The translations under genes were made by a program, and so were the position numbers. Below, piece after piece: positions 1-7,916 of a stretch of DNA of 64,000 nucleotides. Under the pieces are notes generated by a model. The model was not told the origin of the DNA, did no database searches, and saw nothing but the letters and a program-made list of their open reading frames with translations. The stretch spans positions 1-64,000 of the forward strand of contig CALVFI010000001.1 in the NCBI GenBank assembly GCA_944326815.1, given 5' to 3'. Origin of the DNA: an uncultured Rikenellaceae bacterium (lineage in GTDB: Bacteria > Bacteroidota > Bacteroidia > Bacteroidales > Rikenellaceae). Every line of letters begins with the position of its first letter. Within the stretch, counting starts at the first letter, position 1.

Positions 1-287
1 GCGGCAACAGCTACGATCTGAACAACCAAATCCTCAATGTGGCCGTGGGTTGCAAGATCCTGAAACGCCAGGGCGACATCAGCTTCACGGCCTACGACAT
101 CCTGAACCGCAATTCGGGTTACACGACGGCCATGTACTCCAACTACATCCAGAACTCCTGGACCCGCTCCTTCGGACGTTACTTCACCTTCAACATCGCC
201 TATAAGTTCAACAAGTCTAAGCCCGGCGTCACAAACAGGGGGATCAAGGACGGAAGTGTAAAAGGGAATGTCATCGAATTAAATTAG
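1..287 (+). CDS. Outer-membrane beta-barrel protein, C-terminal end (partial)
   Basis: This is the last ~95 codons of a gene that begins before the window. The open frame reads from base 3 to a TAG at 285-287. The residues match the C-terminus of the three full-length beta-barrel paralogues downstream: a GCK stretch, a YDILNR motif, an NSW motif and a closing FGRYFTFNIAYKFN strand with alternating aromatic residues. Such a strand is typical of the last beta-strand recognised by the BAM assembly machinery. It sits 27 bases upstream of the next paralogue on the same strand, so the two may be co-transcribed. The substrate and exact role cannot be told from this fragment. Confidence 0.8.
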   Translation, partial: GNSYDLNNQILNVAVGCKILKRQGDISFTAYDILNRNSGYTTAMYSNYIQNSWTRSFGRYFTFNIAYKFNKSKPGVTNRGIKDGSVKGNVIELN

Positions 288-314
288 CATCGTATACCCA
301 AAATCATTTTCCAT

Positions 315-3119
315 ATGACAAATTTCCTCACAAAAACCATCACCTTGCTGTTTGCCATCGTCATTGCATGCACGGCTTATTCCCAGCGGCAGTACGGCTC
401 GATTGCCGGCAGAGTCATAGCACAAGAGGAAAACAGTTCAGAATATCGTACGATCAGCGGCGTCACCATCGAACTATTTACGGCTACCGACACCCTGGGT
501 ATGACATTGTCCGATTCCCGGTTCTTCTTCAACCGCATCTCACCGGGAAAAGCCACCATCAGATTCTCATATCTGGGCTACAAGACTGTCGTCCAGGAAC
601 TGGAGGTCAAAGCGGGGGAAACCTCGGAGTTGAATATCGTCCTCCAGACCGAAGTGTTCGACATCGGAGCCGTGAGCGTCAAAACCTCTGTCCCGCTCTA
701 TATCGTCAAGGAGGATACGATCATCTTTAATCCGGCAGCGGTCAAGACGCTGGAGAACGACGAAACGATTGAAATCCTGCGGCAGATGCCGGGCGTAATT
801 CTATCGGGCGGCTCAATCAACGTCATGGGACAAGAGGTAGAGCGTACGTATGTCGACAGCCGGCTTATCTTCGGCGACGACCCTATGGCTGCGCTCAACA
901 ACCTGCTGGCAGCGGACGTCATCAAAATCCGCGCCTACGACGAACCCCGGAACAAAGGCAAAGATGGCCTGCCACACGAGATGATACGCGTACTCAATAT
1001 CGAGACTAAAAGCAAACTCATAGCTGCCACGACAGGACATTTTCTGGGCAGCTACGGATATGATATTCCCACAGGCGGAAGTGGCAGCCACGCCCGTTAC
1101 GGAATCGGCGCTACGGGCAACTTCTTCTCCGAAAACTTCCTACTTTCGGGCAATGCGTTCTTCAACAATATCAACCGGACCTCGAACAAAGTGAGTGAAC
1201 TACTCGACAGAAGCAGCAAAAACCCGGGATACAACCGCAATACCTATGTCGATATCGGATTTGTCAGGAAATGGCCGACCGATTACCAGGAATATTCCCA
1301 ACCGATCAAACTCCAAGCCAACTATACCTTCAGCAACGATTATTCCAAATCGGAAAACATCCTCGACCAGCTCTATTTCCCTTCCGTGGCCGAAGGATAC
1401 GAGAAACGCACGATAGATGATACGGCCCGGAATACGACCACGCGCCGTACGCACAACATGTCGGTCGATTTCAGACTTCCGACCGCTAAAGCCGGAAATT
1501 TCTCGCTGATCCACAACCTGACATTCTCCAACGCCAACGACAACTCTTTCTCGTCCTATTACGTGCGTACCGACGACCAACCCGTGACCGGAACAAGAAG
1601 TCGTCAGGAATCCGACTATGCCGATTACCATCTATCCGAGATTTTGGGCTGGGACCGCTCTTTTGGAGAGCAATGGGGCCTTGCTCTCAATGGTCAGTTC
1701 CAGATCGGAGAGGGAGATGGCAATGGGGTGAAATACGATTCGTTGTTTTCCACCGAAACGACAACTTTTCTAACCACCTCACCTCTGCACTCGATGAAGG
1801 AGATCATGGGAAATGTCCATCTTTCGTTTTACCCCCGAGGAATGGAATCAGCGGAATATTTTATTCTGAACTATCAATACAACTATAAAAACGATCTGCG
1901 CAAACAACTGGCTTTCGACAGATTCCACGGCCTGCCCGATGAGCCGAATGAGATTAATACGTTCGACTACACCACCAATCACCACACACACTCAGGGAAA
2001 TTACAATATTCCAAAACTTTTCTGAAATCCCGGATCATGCTCATCGCCATACTGGGTGGTCAGACCGTACTGATCGACAAAACCGAACGAATGCCGGGAG
2101 ACTCCTATTTCAAGAGCAGGTTCAATGCTTTTCTCCCCTCGTTAAGTTTACAGAACATGAGCATGATATCCTCTTTTTCGATCCTTTACTTTGCAAATCC
2201 CATCATCCCCTACATCGAACAGCTCCGCCCCCGTCTCAACAACAATAACCTGTACAGCCTGTCGGTCGGCAACCCGAATCTGAACCAAAGCTATCGGCAC
2301 AACCTAACTGCCGGCTACAATCATATGTTCGGGAAAACGAGCAGTTCGTTGGGCCTCACTGCCAATGCCAGTTACACGAACAATTACATCGCCATGGCAC
2401 AAAGGTTCTTCGCCACGGACACCCCTTTGGCGGAATACGAAGGCTATGTCGCTCCGGCAGGCAGTACGCTGACCACCTACGACAACATAGACGGCCAATG
2501 GAGTGCAGATGCCAAGATTACCTACCGGACTCCTCTCCGTAAACTCAAGAGCAATCTGACCATAGCTCCCGGCTTCACCTTTTACGACACTCCCGCTTTC
2601 CGGGGCGAACAGGTGATCCGCACCAAGGAGTACACACCGGAGTTCTCGGTCAGCCTCTCCAGTAACTTTTCGCGCAGCGTACGTCTGGTCCTCGGCTCGA
2701 CAACGGGATATACCTATGCCGAGAACAATTTCGGCGATTCGTATAAATATCTGCGGGAATCGTTGACCGCCTCGGCCACCGTGAATAATCTGTTCAAACA
2801 CCTCGTCTTCAATGCGAAGTACCAAGGAATTTTCTATCGTGACATTAAAACGACCGATACGGACAACTCCCATATTCTGAACCTGTCGCTCGGTTGCAAA
2901 GTGTTTAAACGCATGGGAGAGATCGGTATTGCAGTATACGATGTGCTGAATCGGACCTCCGGTTTTACCACCGCGATGACGGCCGATTATATCAAAAATT
3001 CGTGGCAAGAGATGTTCGGCCGTTATTTTACGGTGAATTTTGCCCTCAAGTTCAACAAAATCCGGCCCGGCCTGTCAACCCCGGCCGACATAAACGATGG
3101 CAGCATGAAATGGCAGTAG
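315..3119 (+). CDS. Outer-membrane beta-barrel protein with carboxypeptidase-regulatory-like and plug-like domains
   Basis: A 934-residue protein with a Sec signal peptide (residues ~1-24, ending in AYSQ). It has an Ig-like carboxypeptidase-regulatory domain at ~27-115 (SIAGRV start, FSYLGYKT end), a plug-like segment at ~120-230 (EDTIIFNPAAV, LRQMPGV, TYVDSRLIFGDDP), and then a long aromatic-rich beta-barrel ending in FGRYFTVNFALKFN. This matches the Bacteroidota outer-membrane beta-barrel family related to TonB-dependent receptors. No SusD-like partner follows, so uptake of a SusD-delivered glycan is not indicated. Its stop codon lies only 12 bases from that of the convergent, frame-broken paralogue. 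The function is probably transport or surface display, with the substrate unknown. Confidence 0.82.
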   Translation: MTNFLTKTITLLFAIVIACTAYSQRQYGSIAGRVIAQEENSSEYRTISGVTIELFTATDTLGMTLSDSRFFFNRISPGKATIRFSYLGYKTVVQELEVKAGETSELNIVLQTEVFDIGAVSVKTSVPLYIVKEDTIIFNPAAVKTLENDETIEILRQMPGVILSGGSINVMGQEVERTYVDSRLIFGDDPMAALNNLLAADVIKIRAYDEPRNKGKDGLPHEMIRVLNIETKSKLIAATTGHFLGSYGYDIPTGGSGSHARYGIGATGNFFSENFLLSGNAFFNNINRTSNKVSELLDRSSKNPGYNRNTYVDIGFVRKWPTDYQEYSQPIKLQANYTFSNDYSKSENILDQLYFPSVAEGYEKRTIDDTARNTTTRRTHNMSVDFRLPTAKAGNFSLIHNLTFSNANDNSFSSYYVRTDDQPVTGTRSRQESDYADYHLSEILGWDRSFGEQWGLALNGQFQIGEGDGNGVKYDSLFSTETTTFLTTSPLHSMKEIMGNVHLSFYPRGMESAEYFILNYQYNYKNDLRKQLAFDRFHGLPDEPNEINTFDYTTNHHTHSGKLQYSKTFLKSRIMLIAILGGQTVLIDKTERMPGDSYFKSRFNAFLPSLSLQNMSMISSFSILYFANPIIPYIEQLRPRLNNNNLYSLSVGNPNLNQSYRHNLTAGYNHMFGKTSSSLGLTANASYTNNYIAMAQRFFATDTPLAEYEGYVAPAGSTLTTYDNIDGQWSADAKITYRTPLRKLKSNLTIAPGFTFYDTPAFRGEQVIRTKEYTPEFSVSLSSNFSRSVRLVLGSTTGYTYAENNFGDSYKYLRESLTASATVNNLFKHLVFNAKYQGIFYRDIKTTDTDNSHILNLSLGCKVFKRMGEIGIAVYDVLNRTSGFTTAMTADYIKNSWQEMFGRYFTVNFALKFNKIRPGLSTPADINDGSMKWQ

Positions 3120-3131
3120 CCCCCACATGGT

Positions 3132-5902
3132 CTATTGCAACATTCTGACTAAAGCGTTGTTCTGCGTGGCGGTTTTCTGCCGATTGAAGCGATAGCTGAA
3201 ATTGAGTGTGATGTATCGGCCGTAGTTATAGGCCCATGTGTTGCGGATACGGTCAGCCCGTACAGCCGCCGTGAAAGAGGTCGAACCATTGAGAATGTCA
3301 TATACGGCAAGACAAAGATCGCCGGCTCGATCTTTGAATAGTTTGCACCCCAGTGCTGCATTCAGCTGATGGTAGGAGTTGCGGCTATCGGAATAGGTCA
3401 GATTCCTGTAATAGCGGTAGAGGTAATTGGCATAAACATACCAGCGATTCGACAGTTGCAGGGTCGCCAGTGCCGCAGCCTGTTCGGCAACGGCCCGGAC
3501 ATTACGGGTCACGTCGTTCTCCGTATAGGCATAGGTGGTAGAGGAGGAAAGCGTTAGTCGTAAGACTCGGGAGAAATTGGTCCGCAGGCCAATCGTAAAG
3601 GCCGGATAGTAAAGGTCGGAGACATTGTAGCTGGTCCCGATATAAGTAGGGGTATGGAAGAAGCTGAACGAAGGGGTCAGCGAGACGATGGACCTGATCG
3701 GCCGGCAAAGGAACGAATAGGTCACCCGGGCGTCGATATTGTAGTCCGTGCCGACATTGAGGGCCGAGACGAGATTGGCCCCGGCATCTGCCCGGTAGTT
3801 GCCATAGGCGGCCAGGACGGTATCTTGCAGCAGGTACTCCATACGCGATGCGATCTTGTCCGTAGTGATCCTGGCAGTCAATTGGGTCTGCAGGCTGGAG
3901 GAGCGCGTCGGGAAATTCATGTTGTAACCATATTGTATGACATGCTGCCGCGACGGTCGCAGGTGCGGATTCCCCACGACCAGGTAATAGGGATTGTACG
4001 CATCGAGCGTATTACTCAACTTGTCGGCGGAAGGATAGATGACCGACGTGGAGTAATTGAGCGAGAAAACACGATAAGCGGAGTGGTAATAACTGATATT
4101 GACCTGCGGGAGAAAATGGTTGTACCGATTGTGTCCATAAGAACGATCGACAGGGAAATGGCTCTCTTTTTCGATCGTTGCCGACTGAAAACGCAGAAAA
4201 AAATTCACCCCCAGCTTTCCTTTTTTGTAATTCAATCCCGCATCCGCCATATGGGTCAGACGATTGTCAACATACCGTTCCGTAAGGGTCGAATCGATCT
4301 CTCCCGTGAGGTTATCCATGGCCAGGCGATTCGTTTTCGAATCATCACGGGCAACGGTATAGGATAACGACAGAGCGAGATACTTGCCCAAGGGTTCCGT
4401 ATAGTGCACGCCTGCCGAAATATTGTCGATCCGTCCATCTCCGGAGGAGACGACAAGGGTTTTGGCCGTGCTGGAGGCCAGGGTATCGACCGTACTCTTA
4501 TTAATGTCGTTGCGTGAAACCAGATACGAGGCCTGAAGCGACACCGAACGGCTTGCCTCCTTGCCGGAGGCCAACGGCGCCGAATAGGTCAATGAAAGAT
4601 TGCCGTCGAGGGACTTCCCCTGATTCCGGTCACCGGTCGACTGATGCTGCCGAAAAAGCGTGCGTGCATCAAGTTCGGAGAGTGAAAGAGATACTCGTCA
4701 CTCGTGTTATCTTCCAGCTTGCCCTGGGTCTGGAAATAGATCGCGAAGCGCTGTTTGGCATCCAGATAGGAATTATACTGGACCTTTGCCCTGTGTTCCG
4801 TGCTTTTATTTCTGTTCAGTAGTGTATCCAGGACTGTCCGCGAGCTCCATTGAGCGGAAGGGTAATAGATGTCCTGAGTGATCGTCTGATCCTTCTCCGT
4901 GTTCCGGCCATAGGCATAATCCAGTTGCAGATGGATACCCCGGTCGATATTATGGTGTTCGTAGGTCGCGGCAATATCCGTATTGGTATAGGTGCCCGGC
5001 TTGGGAAGCCCCGTACTGAAATTGATGATGTCGGACATCATCGACGACTTGCGGTCGATATTGCTGGTCAGGGCCGACAGTTTCAGGATATTCCTCTCGG
5101 CAAAGATGTTGAACGAGCCCCCTGCGCCGTATCGCATTCGGTAATGACCCTCCACATCCCGTTTCAGGTCGGGCCCGGCACTGACGAGTGCCTCGCCGGC
5201 CACCGTACCTTCCATCTTTCTGAAGGTCAGAATATCCATGACAGTCCGTTTGCGACGTTGATGCTTCGTCTCCTCGACATAGAGACGTATCTTATCCACA
5301 TCCGAAGCATCGATGTACTTGAGAGGATCCATCACGTCGCTGCCAAAGACCATCTTGCCGTTGACATAAACCACCTCCACCTGTTGGCCATTCACCTTGA
5401 TGTCGTGATCACCGACCTCCACGCCGGGGAAGCTTTTAAGCAGCTCCCTGACATTATCCCCCTCTTGCGACCGGATCGCCCGGGGGTTGTATTCCAGCGT
5501 ATCGCCTTTCTGCGTAATCATGGCGATCTGCCCTTTGACCGTCACCCGGTCGATCAGTTGCGTGGCTGGTGCGAGCCGAACGGCAAGAGGTACGACCGTC
5601 TCCGGATTCTGGAAAATGAATCCCAAGGGTTTGTATCCCACATAAGTGATCCTGACTTGTACAGGCCACCCCTGACCCTCCCGGGCAAAAGCATGGCTGA
5701 AAACACCCTCCTTGTCCGTCGTGACATAGAGCGTATCGGAGGGCGAGGCAATCTCCACAGTAGCACCTGCAAGTGGTTCCAAAGTCAAGGAATCGACAAT
5801 CGTCCCCCGTAACATAGCTCCGTTGCGTTGCTGTGCGGAAACCTCCTGGAATCCCCACACGACGAATAGCACAATTCCCAAAAATCGTATCATTTTCCCC
5901 AT
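3132..5902 (-). pseudogene. Frameshifted outer-membrane beta-barrel paralogue
   Basis: Two minus-strand reading frames together make one ~923-residue member of the same family as the gene at 315-3119. The first (5902 to 4589) carries the signal peptide, carboxypeptidase-regulatory domain and plug-like region (GDTLEYNPRAI, LLKSFPGVEV, VVYVNGKMVFGSD). It then reads ~20 unrelated residues into a TGA. The second (to 3132) carries the barrel and the C-terminal GRYITLNFSYRFN strand. Extending the second frame upstream gives sensible sequence (STGDRNQGKSLDGNLSLTYS) back to about 4650, so the frame is lost by one base near 4640-4660, close to an A5 run at 4653-4657. It could be a real inactivation, a programmed event or a base-calling error. 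Both halves keep normal composition, so any break is recent. Confidence 0.8.
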
Positions 5903-5960
5903 ACCGTCAGGATCACCTCATTCATTAAACCAAATTACCGAAAAGAGATTTGTGTAACCA

Positions 5961-6301
5961 TCAATCGTCCGGCGTAACGATAATCGGCGGAATGACATCC
6001 GAGGTCTCTACCATCTGAACATGGATATATCCTTGATTGTTACGAGGGATCTCCTGGGCCTCATAGCCAATGAAAGAGATGACGATCGTTACGTTCGCCG
6101 GGCACGAGAAACAGGCATTCCCATCCTTATCTGTCGCTGCGCCAACCGTCGGACATACCTTATCGTAGACATTATCCCCAAACAACGGGCCATCATTGTC
6201 TTCAACATGAATGGTTAACTTGTATTCTGTGCAGAGATTGTCTGCGGTGCCAGCAGGAATATTCCGGCTAGCAATGCGAATCAGAACAATAGTTTTTTCA
6301 T
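5961..6301 (-). pseudogene. Small secreted carboxypeptidase-regulatory-like protein, broken
   Basis: Reading leftwards from an ATG at 6301, the first frame gives a clear signal peptide (MKKLLF, then FALLAGIFLLAPQTISAQ). It is interrupted by a TGA after codon 6 and runs into a TAA just after the cleavage region. A different frame then continues KLTIHVEDNDGPLFGDNVYDK and on to IVISFIGYEAQEI, the usual close of a carboxypeptidase-regulatory-like Ig domain, and stops at 5961 after VIVTPDD-like residues. An in-frame stop plus one frameshift make this a pseudogene unless the sequence is wrong. It is on the same strand as the broken barrel gene and lies upstream of it. A second small gene of the same kind sits at 7535-7892, next to another barrel paralogue. 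Confidence 0.6.
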
Positions 6302-6353
6302 AAAAAACTCAGCCGTTTTAAGGTTAATATGATGGCGTTACGTGGAGATTCTG

Positions 6354-6782
6354 TTATTTGCCTTTTTTCTTTTCGAGAAATATGGTCGCACCATAACGAG
6401 GCCTATTCGGAGCCCTTCTCTTTTTCTCTTTCATATTTACGATCACCTCCCCGGGCTCATAATCGGGATGAGTAGCCCGTAATGTGAATATTTCGGGAAC
6501 ATCGTAAAAATGAACGATCCCGCCCAAGGTGTCGAAATCGATTACCTGAACCTGATCTGTGCCCAAAAGCGATATGGTGGCACTATCCACAGGATTCCTA
6601 GTCCCGTCCTCATTCGGGATAGCATCGCTGATGCTGACCACAAATATTTTCCGATCCTCGGGCATAACGGTGACGGTGTCCGGTTCCACCACACTTTGTT
6701 GCGGCGTTTTGGTCGTACTGCAACTCATTCCATAAAACAACAAAAACACGGCAAATAAACGAACAATCGTATTTCGGCTCAT
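6354..6782 (-). CDS. Small lipoprotein with Ig-like fold, function unknown
   Basis: A 142-residue protein starting at an ATG with a lipoprotein signal peptide (hydrophobic run, then GMSC lipobox, Cys ~21), so it is probably lipid-anchored. The body (~45-140) has short beta-strand-like segments and the phrase FTLRATHPDYEPGEVIV. This resembles the end of a carboxypeptidase-regulatory or PEGA-like Ig domain. The tail is rich in lysine and arginine. It shares strand with the broken carboxypeptidase-regulatory-like gene and broken barrel gene that follow. I do not recognise a named family. Confidence 0.6.
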   Translation of the reverse strand: MSRNTIVRLFAVFLLFYGMSCSTTKTPQQSVVEPDTVTVMPEDRKIFVVSISDAIPNEDGTRNPVDSATISLLGTDQVQVIDFDTLGGIVHFYDVPEIFTLRATHPDYEPGEVIVNMKEKKRRAPNRPRYGATIFLEKKKGK

Positions 6783-7534
6783 AACCTTATCATTCTAAAT
6801 ATTTTATCTTTAATAATCCTAAATTAAAGTTTTTTTCATAATAAAAAAATTACGTCAGACAAAAATGGACCTTTTTCTTATTTTAATTATATAATCTTAT
6901 TGCATATACCTTACCTTGACCATAATCCTCATTTAAAGAAAGCTCGACAAATTATTAAAATATTAAATCTCCCTTAGGAGGAAAGAGACAAAAGGGCCTA
7001 TGAACTTTTGGACTATAATTCTTTCAAGAATATTTTTAATAAAATTTTATACAACCACAGGTAATTTGTAAATATTTTAAAATATAATGGCAAAAAATAC
7101 AAAAAAAATTAACAAATAATTTCTCCTTGCAATCCTGCATAAATGTATATTTACCACGACATCGTGCAATTTCAACCACTGAAGCATCGTATAAATAGCT
7201 TAGACCACAGAGACTCTTCTCTCCAACGACCAGCTCGACACACTAAAAGAGGAACGAGAATACATGTAGCAGATAATGAACCATTACAACAACTTCCTCG
7301 ACCGGAATACCTTCAAATACTACCCCCCCCTTAATGATCAGCACAACATTGGCCAGGAAGCAAAAGAACACTTTACGGAAGAGGCATATCCCTCGTGACA
7401 CCCCCCCCCCTACATTATTTCATTTCCTACCGCAAACAAATTACACTAAAAAATTAAAAATCTTCTTGTTAATAAAAATAAATTTATTATATTTACAAAA
7501 CCAATAAACCTTACCAACTTAAAACATTCTTACC
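6783..7534. other. AT-rich intergenic region with C-tracts and a possible gene remnant
   Basis: About 750 bases between divergent genes. The left half (6783-7140) is very AT-rich and shows no gene. At 7200-7398 one plus-strand frame reads like protein (ETLLSNDQLDTLKEEREY, then a TAG at 7267-7269, then a 40-codon frame from an ATG at 7276 ending in HFTEEAYPS). I do not recognise it; it may be a decayed gene. Two cytosine runs, C8 at 7323-7330 and C10 at 7401-7410, stand out in this AT-rich setting. Bases just upstream of 7535 (TATATTTAC near 7491) could hold a weak promoter for the next gene. Confidence 0.45.
7323..7410. repeat. Two cytosine homopolymer tracts (C8 and C10)
   Basis: Runs of eight C (7323-7330) and ten C (7401-7410) lie 70 bases apart, upstream of a frame-broken small secreted gene and an intact barrel paralogue. 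Runs of this length are rare in an AT-rich intergenic region and are prone to slippage. They may alter expression or may simply mark neutral decay. Confidence 0.6.
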
Positions 7535-7892
7535 ATGAAAAAGCATAATTTCTTTATGCCTGCTGATTGCTGCAATGAGCAGCCTTTCTTTTAGTGCATT
7601 TGCTAAAACAGTGACAGGGACAGTAAAAGATGCCGCTACCGAAGCTCCTATAGTCGGAGTTGTCGTTTATGAAAAAGGTTCTGTAAACAATGCGGTGATT
7701 ACCGATAAATATGGACGATATGCGCTTGACGTCGAGAACGAGAATTCCGTATTAATGTACATATTTTTAGGATATATTACACAGGAAATAAATGTAGGGA
7801 ATCGGAGCGTGATCAATGTGTGGTTGCAACCCAATGGAGAGTTAGATATATTACGGATGAATAACACAGAACTACTGGGCCTGCCTTTCTGA
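7535..7892 (+). pseudogene. Small secreted carboxypeptidase-regulatory-like protein, frameshift in signal peptide
   Basis: From the ATG at 7535 the frame reads MKK and soon stops. If one base near 7544 is removed, the sequence becomes MKKIISLCLLIAAMSSLSF, a textbook signal peptide, which runs straight into AKTVTGTVKDAATEAPIVGV and a complete carboxypeptidase-regulatory-like domain (YGRYALDV, YIFLGYITQEI). The ATG at 7575 gives 105 residues but no usable signal peptide. The protein ends at ~118 residues, just after the domain, where a SusC-type protein would continue into the plug. It is either a stand-alone small secreted protein or the stump of a receptor. It lies 24 bases before the barrel gene at 7917 on the same strand. 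Confidence 0.62.
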
Positions 7893-7916
7893 AAATTGAC
7901 CATCTAATTTTTCCCG

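Noticed and set aside
4850..5812. Plus-strand open frame of ~320 codons opposite the frameshifted barrel gene
   Set aside because: Antisense shadow of a gene with signal peptide and conserved plug motifs. Its own sequence is His/Arg/Ile-rich with no fold.
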